NCBI GenBank assembly: GCA_964443005.1
Contig: CAYUBI010000063.1
Span: 1 to 14,403 of the forward strand
Reading direction: 5' to 3'
DNA length: 14,403 bases
Source: CAYUBI01 sp964443005
Lineage (GTDB): Bacteria; Margulisbacteria; Riflemargulisbacteria; GWF2-35-9; CAYUBI01
Positions within the stretch are counted from its first letter, which is position 1, and each line of letters starts with the position of its first letter. The notes under the pieces were generated by a model. That model had not been told where the DNA came from. It made no database searches and saw nothing but the letters and a program-made list of their open reading frames with translations. A program made the position numbers and the translations under genes. Shown here piece by piece: positions 1-9,460 of the stretch.

Positions 1-2248
1 CATTATCATGGAACCCATGTGGCTGGAACGATTGGTGGGGTTGGTAACAATCGAAAAGGTATTATTGGTGTAGCATCTAAAGCCAAAATTATGGCAGTAA
101 AAGGTTTGAGTTTCAATGGATCTGGAGACATTAGCGATTTGGCAATGGCGATTGAATACGCAGTTGAAAATGGTGCTGATGTTATTAATAATTCGTGGGG
201 TGGCCAGGGATATTCTAGCATCATTGCAGACGCGATTACTGATGCATTAGCTATGGGATGCGTTGTGGTGAATGCAGCTGGCAATGCTGCAATGGATATG
301 GCTGATTTTTTTCCAGCTAATACGCCAGGCAGCATTGCTGTAGCAGCTGTACGAAAAAACAGTGACCAAACGATTTCTGCAGCATCATTTAGCAACTTTG
401 GTAGTGGTATTACAGTTGCGGCTCCCGGGCAATACATTTTATCTACGCAAGCCAGTGTTTCCAACCCTACTGTAAAATACATGTCGTTAAGTGGTACTTC
501 CATGGCTGCACCTCATGTAGCTGGGGAAGCTGCACTGATTCTTGCCAATAAACCCTATTTGTCTGTTGAACAGGTCATTGCTACGATCAAAGCGAGTGCT
601 ACGTATGATCCGGCAATTCCAGCAGTAAATCAAGGAGCAGGAATTGCCAATGCTTACGCTGCACTAACTTATGGCGGATTAGTGCCACCGTGGGAACAAA
701 ATACGTCACCTATATTAGTGACGATTGATAATAAAATCATCAATGAAAATCAACCGTTATGGTTTACTATTTCTGCAAAAAATTATACAACTACTAGTTT
801 GACTTACACTGTGAGTGGGTTGCCACCTGGAGCCGTATTCTCTAATCAACAATTCACGTGGACACCCACGTATATGCAGGCTGGCATCTATTTTTTGACC
901 TTTAGAGCCGTCAATAGCCAAGGTGCCTTTGATGAAAAAATAATGATGATTACTGTCAAAAATGTGTATCAGCCTTCTGTGCTTGTTCGTATTGGTGACA
1001 AAATTATTAATGAAAATCAAGGGTTATCTTTTTTAGTTCAGGGTGGCGAAACTGAGGGGGTTAGTTTAAATTACTCAGTAACTGGATTACCTGAAGGCGC
1101 TGTTTTTGTATCTCAGAGATTTAATTGGACGCCCTCTTACCTTCAGTCTGGGTGTTATCCATTAACATTTAGCATTACTGATGGATTAGGCGGTCAAACA
1201 ATGGAATCTGTTATTATTACAGTTAATAATGTTAATCGTGTTCCCTTTGTAGCCCCATTGCAAGATATGCAAATGAGTGAAAATCAGTTAGTGTCTTTTC
1301 AGGTCATGGCTATAGATCCTGATAATGACTCGCTGACTTATACTGTGTCTGGCTTGCCTAGTGGTGCAACTTTCACAAACCAGGTGTTCAGTTGGACGCC
1401 GAATTATATTCAGTCTGGACGTTATACTTTGTACGTTAGGGTTACAGATAGCAATAGTGGCTTTACACAAGTTCCGGTTAACATTGTTGTTAATGATGTT
1501 AATCGTTCTCCAGTTATCACCCAGGTCGAAAATCAGCTCATTAGCGAAAATCATTTTTTTCAGTTAGCTATTAATTCAATGGATCTAGATAATGATCCGC
1601 TCTACTACAGTTTTAGCTCGTTGCCTGTTGGCATGATATTTGCTAATACCTCGTTGCTTTGGACGCCGACTTATACTCAAGCAGGAATTTACCCTATTAC
1701 AGTATCTGTTACAGATGGAAAAGGTGGGCAAGATGTCGTTGCGTTTAGTATTAGTGTTAATAATGTATATCAGAAACCGATATTAGCGCATATTGGGAAC
1801 AAAACCGTTAATGAAAATCAAGCCTTAACTTTTACGTTAACTGCAGCACAAACCGAGCAGGAACCCTTGTTGTTTTCTGTGACTGAGCTTCCATTAGGTG
1901 GTGTGTTTACTCGTCAGCAATTTAGTTGGACGCCATCTTTTACGCAAGCTGGCATCTATCCACTGACGTTGTCAGTTACAGATGGCTCAGGTACCCAAAT
2001 ATCTGAAGCAATCACGATTACAGTGATTAATGTGAATCGTCCTCCAGTAATGAGCCAGTTAAGCTCTCTAGTTTGCACTGAGAATGATGTGATAACGTTT
2101 GCAGTCACTGCTACAGATTTAGATGGAGATCCGTTAGTTTATAGTGTTGTTGGTTTGCCAATTGGAGCCTCGTTTGTAAACCAAGTATTCAGTTGGACTC
2201 CCTCCTATAATCAAGCTGGGAATTATGCTCTGACATTTAGCGTAAAAG
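1..2248 (+). CDS. Giant subtilisin-like (S8) surface protease with Ig-like repeat array, N-terminal visible part (partial at both ends)
   Basis: Reading frame 1 is open from the first base to the N gap. Codons 3-10 read HGTHVAGT, the S8 catalytic-His motif. Codons 92-95 (AAGN) carry the oxyanion Asn, and GTSMAAPH at codons 165-172 carries the nucleophile Ser at codon 167 (nt 499-501). The catalytic Asp, any prodomain and the signal peptide lie left of the window, so no start can be assigned; the GTG at 19 is an internal Val inside the active-site motif. The protease domain ends near nt 680. Ig/cadherin-like domains then run without a linker from nt 697, each carrying NENQ/SENQ and WTPxYxQAGxY motifs. 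Inference: an exported endopeptidase displayed on or released from the cell surface, with the repeats as a stalk or binding module. It is the same gene as 2349-8332: the frame differs only because the 100-N gap is not a multiple of three. The substrate is unknown. Confidence 0.93.
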
Positions 2249-2798
2249 NNNNNNNNNNNNNNNNNNNNNNNNNNNNNNNNNNNNNNNNNNNNNNNNNNNN
2301 NNNNNNNNNNNNNNNNNNNNNNNNNNNNNNNNNNNNNNNNNNNNNNNNATAATCAACGCGTGAGTTGGCTGCCAACCTTTACGCAAGCAGGCAAGTATCC
2401 AGTAACTTTTACTGTTAATGATAATAATGGTCTGTTTGATACTATGGTTGTGATCATTTCCGTAAATAATGTGGTTCAAAAACCAGTGCTGTCTAAAATG
2501 GGTAATCAAAAAATAGCTGAAAATCAATTACTTGAATTTCACGTGAGTGCTAGTCAAACAGAACCGGGGCAGCCTATTTTTTCAGCTTCTGAAATTCCTT
2601 TGGGCGCTGTGTTTGTTAACCAAATATTTTCATGGACACCTACATATACGCAAGCTGGAAGCTATCCACTTAAGCTAATTTATACAGATGGTGGAGGTGG
2701 AGTAGCTTCTGAATCGTTGGTCATTACAGTTGAAAATGTCAACCGACTTCCAGTGTTAACTGTGCCCGAAAGTTTGGAACTTAGTGAAGCTGAGTCTG
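2093..2798 (+). repeat. Near-identical 801-nt tandem unit, copy A (contains the gap)
   Basis: Aligns with copy B (2799-3599) at offset 706 before the gap and 801 after it. Left of the gap only about 4 differences are seen in the last 140 nt; right of it roughly nine bases in ten or more agree. This is far closer than other domains of the array, which share protein motifs but little DNA identity. The unit starts inside domain 6 (just before its acidic loop), so the duplication is not in phase with the domain boundaries. It indicates recent tandem duplication or gene conversion. Confidence 0.85.
2249..2348. other. Assembly gap (100 N), predicted true size 195 nt
   Basis: Exactly 100 N, the conventional placeholder for a gap of unknown size. 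The 55 nt on each side match, base for base, the sequences ending at 2954 and beginning at 3150 inside the next repeat copy, where they are separated by 195 nt (2955-3149). A 195-nt gap restores one continuous reading frame (both breaks fall after codon base 1), the 89-codon domain spacing and the 801-nt period. The missing piece would hold the end of domain 6 and most of domain 7. A longer gap of 195 plus a multiple of 801 nt would fit equally well. The near-identical copies probably caused the assembly break. Confidence 0.9.
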
Positions 2799-5700
2799 TA
2801 ACGTTTGCCGTCACTGCTATAGATTTAGATGGAGATCCATTAGTTTATAGTGCTGTTGGTTTGCCAATTGGAGCCTCGTTTGTAAACCAAGTATTCAGCT
2901 GGACTCCCTCCTATAATCAAGCTGGGAATTATGCTCTGACATTTAGCGTAAAAGATGGTCAGGGTGGGCAAACCCTGCAACAAGTAGCTATGGTTGTTCG
3001 TGACATAAATCGGCCTCCTGTATTTGTGAAAATGGCAAATCAAATCGTGAGTGAAAATCAATTATTAACATTTACGCTTAATGGCCAGGATCCTGATAAT
3101 GATGTCTTATCTTATGGTGTTTCGTCGTTGCCTAAGGGTGCTATTGTAAATAATCAACGCGTGAGTTGGCTGCCAACCTTTACGCAAGCAGGCAAGTATC
3201 CAGTGACATTTACTGTTAATGATAATAATGGTCTGTCTGACACTATGGTTGTGATCATTTCCGTAAATAATGTGGTTCAAAAACCAGTGCTAACCAAAAT
3301 TGGCAGTCAAAAAATAGCTGAAAATCAATTACTTGAATTTCACGTGAGTGCTAATCAAACAGAACCGGGGCAGCCTGTTTTTTCAGCTTCTGAAATTCCT
3401 TTGGGCGCTGTGTTTGATAACCAAATATTTTTATGGACACCTACGTACACGCAAGCAGGAAGCTATCCACTTAAGCTAATTTATACAGATGGTAGAGGTG
3501 TAGTAGCTTCTGAATCGTTGGTCATTACAGTTGAAAATGTCAACCGACCTCCAGTGTTGACTGTGCCCGAAAGTTTGGAACTTAGCGAAGCTCAGTTCGT
3601 AACGTTTGCAGTGACTGCAATTGATTTAGATGGAGACCCGTTGGCATTTAATGTTGCTGGCTTGCCTGCAGGAGCGTTGTTTGTAAATCAAGTATTTAGC
3701 TGGACTCCATCTTATAATCAGGCAGGTGATTTCGCAATTATTTTTTCGGTTTTTGATAAAACTACAACTGTATCGAGTGTCACATCTATTCATGTTGAGA
3801 ACGTAAATCGGTTGCCAGTGATTACGTTGTTAGCAGATCAAATCATTAGTGAAAATCAAGGGGTTAGTATTAAAGTAGCAGCTATGGATCCGGATGGCGA
3901 TGCATTAACTTATACATTATCCGGATTGCCTTATGGGGCCTCTTTCTTAAATCGAACATTAACGTGGACACCTACTTATGTGCAATCCGGGGTATATCCA
4001 CTCGTATTCAGTGTTCAGGATACGAGTGGCGGCATTGCCACAAAGTTGATGACGATAACTGTGAATAATGTGTATCAATCACCTGTATTAACTGGAGTAG
4101 CCAATCACATTGTTTTTGAAAATCAGTTAGTTAACTTCAAGGTAATTGCCCTTCAGACTGAAGCAGTGCCTCTTGTCTATAGTATAAGTGGGCTTCCAAA
4201 CGGAGCAGTATTTGACAATCAGCAATTCAGCTGGACACCCTCGTATACCCAAGCTGGACGATATTCGATAACTATCAATGTGTTGGATGGGCTCAGTGGC
4301 AATGATGCCAAGTCCATGATTATTACTGTGAATGATTTTAATCGATTACCTGTTTTTTTGCCTTTATCAGATGTGGTTGTCAGTGAAAATCAGCTTGTAT
4401 CGTTTTGTTTCAATGCTACGGATCCAGATGGAGACACTCTTAATTTTAGCATGTCTCCAATTCCAAGTGGAGCAACGTTTACGAATCAAACGTTTACGTG
4501 GACGCCTAATTATCTGCAGTCTGGGATATATACTCTTGCTTTAAGTGTGACAGATGGAAAAGGCGGTGTGGGAAAAGCTGCGATGACGATTCAGGTCAAT
4601 AATGTGAATCGGTTACCATTGATGGGTCTATGTCAATCCATTATTGCAACGGAAAATGATACGATTGCAGTTCGATTTAGTGCTACAGATCCGGATGGTG
4701 ATGCCTTGACGTATGTGGTGGATTCGCTGCCTGCAGGCGCATTGTTTTTTAATCAACTGCTCACATGGAAACCGAGTTATACGCAAGCAGGAATTTATCC
4801 GATAACGTTGTTTGTTACGGATGTTTTAGGAGGTACAACACAAACCTCGGTTATTATTACTGTCAATAATAAGTATCAGTTGCCTGTTTTGGCATCCATT
4901 CCGAATCAAGTTGTGAACGAAAATTCTCCAATTATTTTTTCACTTAGCGCATTTCAAACCGAAGGGCTTCCTCTGACGTTTAGTATGGAAAATTTACCAG
5001 CCGGAGCCATATTTGTTAAGCAAGTGTTTAGTTGGACGCCATCATATAATCAGTCCGGGAGATATTTATTGTCTGCGGTTGTAAGCGATGGTTTAGGCGG
5101 AGAGGATCGCAAGATTATTATAGTAACAGTTAATAACGTAAATCGATCTCCTGCATTTTTAGATATGTCAGATAAAAGCAGCAGTGAAAATCAATTGATT
5201 ACCTTTAGTGTTACTGCAGTTGATCCTGATGGAGACATTTTAACGTATAGTGTGACAGGTCTTCCGATAGGTGCAACGTTTAAAAATAACATGATTTCAT
5301 GGACACCTAGCCTAACACAGAGCGGTTACTATTCTCTAACATTTACGGTTGTAGATACGCTAGGGTTAAGTGATAAAAAAATCATAGGAATCATGATTCA
5401 AAATATTAATCGGCCTCCGGTAATTGCGCCCATTGAGAACCCGACGATTTCGGAAAATCAGATGCTTTCGTTGACGCTAAGTGCTACTGATCCGGATAAT
5501 GAATATTTGACGTACTCGATAATTGGCAGGCCTATGGGTGCTGTATTTAGTAATCAGACGTTTACGTGGATACCTGCTTATACTCAGGCGGGTGTTTATC
5601 CAGTTACTTTTAGTGTGTCGGATCGCTCGGGTGGGGTAGCACAATTGCCTGTTATTATCACAGTAAAAAATGTGTACGTTGCTCCTTTGCTGACAAAAAT

Positions 5701-8332
5701 AGCAGATAAAACTGTTAATGAGGGACAGCAGTTAATGTTTTATGTTCAAGCTTCCGGAACCGAGGTTTCTACGTTGATTTATGAAATATCCCAGATTCCG
5801 CAAGGTGCTGAATTTAATAATCAGGTGTTTACATGGACTCCCACATATACTCAGTCTGGTGTATACATGTTAGCGATTAAGGTTACAGATCTATACGGAG
5901 GTAGTGATAGTCAAACGCTTTGTGTAACTGTTAATCGGGTGAATCGGCCACCCATTATTTCAGTTCCGATCAATCCTGTAACTATCGAAAATCAAGTGAT
6001 TAGTTTTAATGTTACAGCTGTAGATCCGGATGGAACTTCGGTTATTCTTTCAGTCGCGGGTCTCCCGGATGGTGCGGTCTTTGCCAATAATATTTTGACG
6101 TGGACACCGACATTTTTTCAATCAGGCAGGTATCTTCTTACGTTTAAGGCAATAGATAGGGAAGGGGGCATCTCATCAGCTAATTTGATTATTGTTGTTG
6201 AAAATGTTAATCGTCACCCTGTGTTGCAGCCTATACCTGACAAAGTTGTTAGCGAAAATCAACAACTAACTATCTTGTTGGATGCCACAGATCTAGATAA
6301 TGATACGTTAAAATTTATGTTGATAAAGGCGCCACCTGGAGCTTTGTTAAGCCAGCAAGTGCTTACTTGGCTTCCTAATTACTCGATGGCAGGTGTTTAT
6401 CTTGTGACTATCGCAGTTGATGATGGTGTGGGTGGAACAGATGTTAAATCATGTGTGATTACCGTAAATCATGTGAACAGGTTACCGGTGATTGACTATA
6501 TTCCTAATAAAATAGTTGCTGAAAATCAACCAGTTGCTATTGTTGTTAGTGCTACAGATGCAGATAATGATGCATTAATTTATAGTAGTGATAATTTGCC
6601 TGAAGGTGCTATTTTTTCTGGACAAGTTTTTACTTGGGTTCCTACGTCAAAGCAGTCTGGTAAATATAACCTTAATTTTATTGTGACTGATAGCAACGGT
6701 GGGGTAGCTCAACGGCAAGTTATTATTGTTGTGAATAATGTGAATCGACCTCCGGTTTTGCCTCCGATTCGTTTTAAACTTCTTCGTGGAACTGAGCCCT
6801 TTTCTTTTCTTATTTATGCGTTTGATCCGGATGATGATGTGTTAACTTTTTCGATGACAGGTAATCCCAGTGGAGCTACCATTAATAATGGCGTGTTTCA
6901 GTGGACACCGGGCCTGGATCAGGTGGGGATTTATCGTATAAAGTTGATTGTTTCTGATGCATTGGGTGGTATAGCAAAGCGTTACATGTATTTAATTGTA
7001 TTTAATGATCTTCAAGATTTGAACGGCTTTGTTACAGCGCTAAGCCCAGTTCCAACGAGCGATCTAACACCAGGTTCAGAATTTTACACGCAGCGCATTA
7101 TGCCTGATGCGAGTTTTATGTCGTTAATCGGATTGCCAGCAGGCGTATTCCCTGTTGCAATGACCTTGAAGCAGCTCATGATGAATGCTGAAGGTTTAGC
7201 TGATTATTCGCCTTATATCTCCAATACTATTGAATCTGGAAAAGGTGCGTGGTTGATGAGTACACAGGATATTATGGTTTTTTATGGATCTGATGATGTA
7301 ACCACAATGGATAAAATTGTATCGTTAGCTGCTGGTTGGAATTTGATTAGCAATCCAATGGTTACTTCCTTGAATTGGTTGAGCGTGAGAGTCAATGTTA
7401 ATGGGAAATTTTACACAATGACCCAAGCTATTAACCAAGGATTTGTGCAAAATGGAATTCATACTTATAGCAACGCGGCAGATGTATTTCAAAACGATCT
7501 TCTTTTGCAGCCGTGGCACGGGTATTTTGTTTATATAAATCAACCACTGAATATTATTTTTCCTGCTCAATCCTCGACTGTGAAGCTGGAACCTGAAAAC
7601 GTTGCTGCATCGAATCTGTCGATTCTAGTTAAACTTAATAATGGAACATGGACACGTAGTGTTCGATTGCTTGCTGGAACTGTGTTGAGTTCTGCAGAGG
7701 ATATACTCTCGCCGCCATGGGCTCCGTCTCAAAATTTTGATGTATGGGTGCAAAATGGAAGTCGCTCCCTTAAATCGTGCAGGGTTAACCAAAATTCAGA
7801 TGTTTTAGAATGGACGATTACTGTAAGGAGTCGCTGTAGTCAACGTCTTTCATTGCAATTTTCCCAAGAATTTTCACAGTCAGATAAAATCTATAGCTAT
7901 TATGTTCTGGATCAAAATCAACGTCGCAACATGGGGGTAGCTAACCTATTTTTCGATGTAGTAACTGGAGATACAACCTATAAAATTCAAGGTGTTTCTG
8001 CTGCTGCTGCATCTGGCATTTCGTCTGTCATCAATTATCCAAATCCTTTTAATCCTGCATTTGGTGAAACTGTTAAGCTGAATTATACGCTGAGTGATAT
8101 CATGAGCGGAACTGTTAAGATTTATTCTATTCATGGCAAGCTTATTCGGACAATAAGCGTGGAAGGTGCCAATGCAACGAGTGGCGTGCATACGGGTATT
8201 AGTATGTGGGATGGTCGCGATGAATCCTCAATCATCGTTCCTTCTGAACTCTATGTTTATGTTATGAATCTTTCGACTTCAGATGGAACCCATTTTAAAA
8301 AGTCCGGAAAAATTTTGTTATGGAAGCAATAG
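2349..8332 (+). CDS. Giant subtilisin-like surface protease, continuation: Ig-like repeats 7-24, unique region and C-terminal sorting-type domain (5' end in gap)
   Basis: This frame is open from the gap to a TAG at 8330-8332. The first in-frame ATG or GTG is an internal residue of a domain; the true start is left of the window. Contents in order: the end of domain 7; 17 further Ig/cadherin-like domains to nt 7006, all 89 codons except domain 12 (88); a unique beta-rich-looking segment of about 340 residues (7007-8029) with an AGWNLISNP motif near 7331-7360 and two Cys about 24 residues apart that could form a disulfide; and a final domain of about 100 residues (8030-8332) with YPNPFNP, a WDGRD turn and a basic GKILLWK tail, as in FlgD_ig / T9SS type A sorting domains. 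Family knowledge: such tails direct export and surface anchoring in T9SS bacteria, but similar tails occur in phyla without a proven T9SS, so the export route is inference. With the upstream part and a 195-nt gap the visible product is 2808 residues. Confidence 0.92.
2799..3639 (+). repeat. Near-identical 801-nt tandem unit, copy B, with the first ~40 nt of a third copy
   Basis: Second copy of the three-domain unit (rest of domain 9, domains 10 and 11, first part of domain 12). Similarity to copy A continues through the start of a third copy at 3600 and fades after about 3639, inside the acidic loop of domain 12. Some differences change the protein (for example VNQIFSW versus DNQIFLW around 2612-2635 and 3413-3436), so the copies have begun to diverge. 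The segment 2955-3149 is the best available template for the missing gap sequence. Confidence 0.85.
8030..8332 (+). other. C-terminal FlgD-Ig / T9SS type A-like sorting domain of the protease
   Basis: About 100 residues beginning INYPNPFNP, then a KLNYTLS strand, VKIYSIHGKLIRTI, WDGRDE, ELYVYVMN and a basic KILLWKQ end. This order (YPNPFNP, xIYDxxGxLV, WDGxD, GxYxYxL, final Lys-rich strand) is the usual layout of the FlgD_ig-like C-terminal domains found on secreted proteins of Bacteroidota and several uncultured phyla. Known role in the T9SS: recognition by the outer-membrane translocon and attachment to the surface. Whether this organism has that machinery cannot be seen here. Confidence 0.75.
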
Positions 8333-8340
8333 CGTAATTA

Positions 8341-8368
8341 TTGAACTAAATATGATTTTTGTTAATAT
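8341..8368 (+). promoter_or_regulatory. Possible sigma70-type promoter for pheS-pheT-mutS
   Basis: TTGAAC (8341-8346) and TAATAT (8363-8368) are separated by 16 nt, in the only spacer between the protease gene and pheS. Each hexamer matches the consensus at four positions. A competing weak candidate is TTCTCA (8392-8397), 17 nt, TAAAAT (8415-8420), which would start transcription almost at the pheS ATG. In DNA this AT-rich such matches arise by chance, so this is a suggestion only. Confidence 0.3.
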
Positions 8369-8386
8369 GGTTAATCTCCCCATAAA

Positions 8387-8403
8387 AACAATTCTCAATT
8401 GTT
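8387..8403. promoter_or_regulatory. Perfect 7-bp dyad (AACAATT-CTC-AATTGTT) upstream of pheS
   Basis: Two perfect 7-nt arms flank a 3-nt centre, 25 nt before the pheS start codon. It lies between the first promoter candidate and the gene and overlaps the second, a position that would suit an operator. The arms are too AT-rich, and no T tract follows, for a convincing intrinsic terminator of the protease gene. No regulator is identifiable. Confidence 0.3.
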
Positions 8404-8428
8404 CAATAGTGTACTAAAATAAACAGTA

Positions 8429-9445
8429 ATGAAAGAAAAACTCACAGCTATTCTACAAACAGCGAAAAATGATATTGCTCAGGTTACAGATTTGAAACAG
8501 CTTGAAGAGTTGCGTTTGACATATTTAGCTAAGAAAAGTGAGTTATCCCAAACGCTTCGTTTACTAGGAAGTTTGCCTGAAAATGAACGCAAAATTATGG
8601 GTAAGCTGGCAAATGAGGTTAAAATTGAAATTGAAGCATTGCTTTATGAGAAAAAAACGATTTTGCAAGCTAGCGTTTGGAAGCTACAGTTAGACACAGA
8701 AGCAGTTGATGTGACTTTGCCTGGGTTGTCAGTAGGTGCAGGCAGTTTGCATCCATTAACGCATATTTTGCGCGAGATTACTGCGATTTTTATGGAATTG
8801 GGTTATGCAGTTGCTGAAGGTCCTGAAATGGAAACGGATTATTACAATTTTACTGCGCTGAATATTCCTGAAGATCATCCTGCTCGTGCAATGCATGATT
8901 CCTTTTACCTTAGTAATGGCAAAGTATTGCGTACGCATACTTCGCCAGTTCAAGTGCATGTTATGGAAAATCAAGCCCCTCCAATTAAGATTATTGCTCC
9001 AGGGAAAGTGTTTCGCAAAGATGCAGATATTTCGCATTCACCTGTGTTTCATCAGGTAGAAGGTTTGTATATTGATGAGAATATAACTTTTGCAAATTTA
9101 AAAGGTACCTTAGAGTATTTTTTGCGACGTATGTTTGGTGAAAACAAAAAAGTACGTTTTCGACCCAGTTATTTTCCATTTACTGAACCCAGTGCTGAAG
9201 TTGATATTGAATGTATTATTTGTAATGGAAAAGGGTGCCGGATGTGTAAGCAAACGGGTTGGATCGAAATTTTAGGGTCTGGCATGGTGCATCCGAATGT
9301 ACTAAAAATGTCTAAGATCGATCCTGCTGTTTATTCTGGATTTGCTTTTGGCATGGGCATTGAACGTATTGCTATTCTTAAATATGGTATTGATGATATT
9401 CATTTGTTTTATTCTAATCATCGCTGGTTTAACCGGCAGTTTTAA
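8429..9445 (+). CDS. pheS: Phenylalanine--tRNA ligase alpha subunit
   Basis: Catalytic subunit of the alpha2-beta2 enzyme that charges tRNA-Phe with phenylalanine in the cytoplasm (EC 6.1.1.20). The product is 338 residues, the normal bacterial length. Residues 1-85 form the Lys/Glu-rich N-terminal coiled coil. The class II catalytic core follows, with GPEMETDYYNF from 131, HTSPVQ near 171, HQVEGLYID near 206, motif 2 region RFRPSYFPFTEPS at 243-255 and motif 3 GMGIER at 308-313. Cys 262, 265, 270 and 273 (CxxCxxxxCxxC) form the ribbon-like element seen in many bacterial PheS proteins, followed by the usual GWIEILGSGMVHP. The ATG at 8429 gives the family's typical N terminus but has no Shine-Dalgarno sequence before it. 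pheT follows after 15 nt, so the subunits are evidently coexpressed. Confidence 0.98.
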   Translation: MKEKLTAILQTAKNDIAQVTDLKQLEELRLTYLAKKSELSQTLRLLGSLPENERKIMGKLANEVKIEIEALLYEKKTILQASVWKLQLDTEAVDVTLPGLSVGAGSLHPLTHILREITAIFMELGYAVAEGPEMETDYYNFTALNIPEDHPARAMHDSFYLSNGKVLRTHTSPVQVHVMENQAPPIKIIAPGKVFRKDADISHSPVFHQVEGLYIDENITFANLKGTLEYFLRRMFGENKKVRFRPSYFPFTEPSAEVDIECIICNGKGCRMCKQTGWIEILGSGMVHPNVLKMSKIDPAVYSGFAFGMGIERIAILKYGIDDIHLFYSNHRWFNRQF

Positions 9446-9449
9446 CGAA

Positions 9450-9455
9450 GGAAGG
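9450..9455 (+). promoter_or_regulatory. Ribosome binding site of pheT
   Basis: GGAAGG, within AAGGAAGG, lies 5 nt before the ATG at 9461 in the short pheS-pheT spacer. It is the strongest Shine-Dalgarno match in the window and fixes the pheT start. It contrasts with pheS, which has none. Confidence 0.8.
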
Positions 9456-9460
9456 TTTTC

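Larger units (their letters stand above)
697..7006 (+). repeat. Array of ~24 tandem 89-codon Ig/cadherin-like domains in a three-domain higher-order repeat
   Basis: Domain boundaries, taken at the Val of the VNR/VYQ linker, fall at nt 697, 964, 1231, 1498, 1765, 2032, (gap), 2471, 2738, 3005, 3272, 3539, 3803, 4070, 4337, 4604, 4871, 5138, 5405, 5672, 5939, 6206, 6473 and 6740, ending at 7006. The step is 267 nt everywhere except 3539-3803 (264). Each domain reads roughly: linker, NENQ/SENQ, acidic loop, LTYSVxGLPxGAxF, WTPxYxQAGxYxLxF, VTDGxGG. Domains 2, 5, 8, 11, 14, 17 and 20 follow a VYQ-type linker and carry 'TE' where the two domains after each carry DPDGD or DLDND. The last two domains (23, 24) are both of the DxDxD type, and domain 1 is an atypical member. 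The acidic loop suggests calcium binding in two of every three domains (inference from cadherin-like folds). Confidence 0.9.

Noticed and set aside
2249..2348. Apparent frameshift or two separate genes on either side of the N gap
   Set aside because: A placeholder of 100 N shifts the frame by one base; the 195-nt distance in the neighbouring copy restores a single frame.
19..2352. GTG at 19 as the start of the protease gene
   Set aside because: It is the Val of the catalytic HGTHVAGT motif, and the frame is open to base 1 with the catalytic His before it.
697..7006. CRISPR-like or non-coding tandem repeats
   Set aside because: The repeats are 267 nt, in frame, encode conserved domain motifs and diverge as protein-coding DNA; there are no short direct repeats with unique spacers.
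8333..8428. T-box riboswitch, pheM-like leader peptide or intrinsic terminator before pheS
   Set aside because: Only 96 nt are available, with no GC-rich stem followed by T tract, no T-box core sequence and no short ORF rich in Phe codons with a ribosome binding site.
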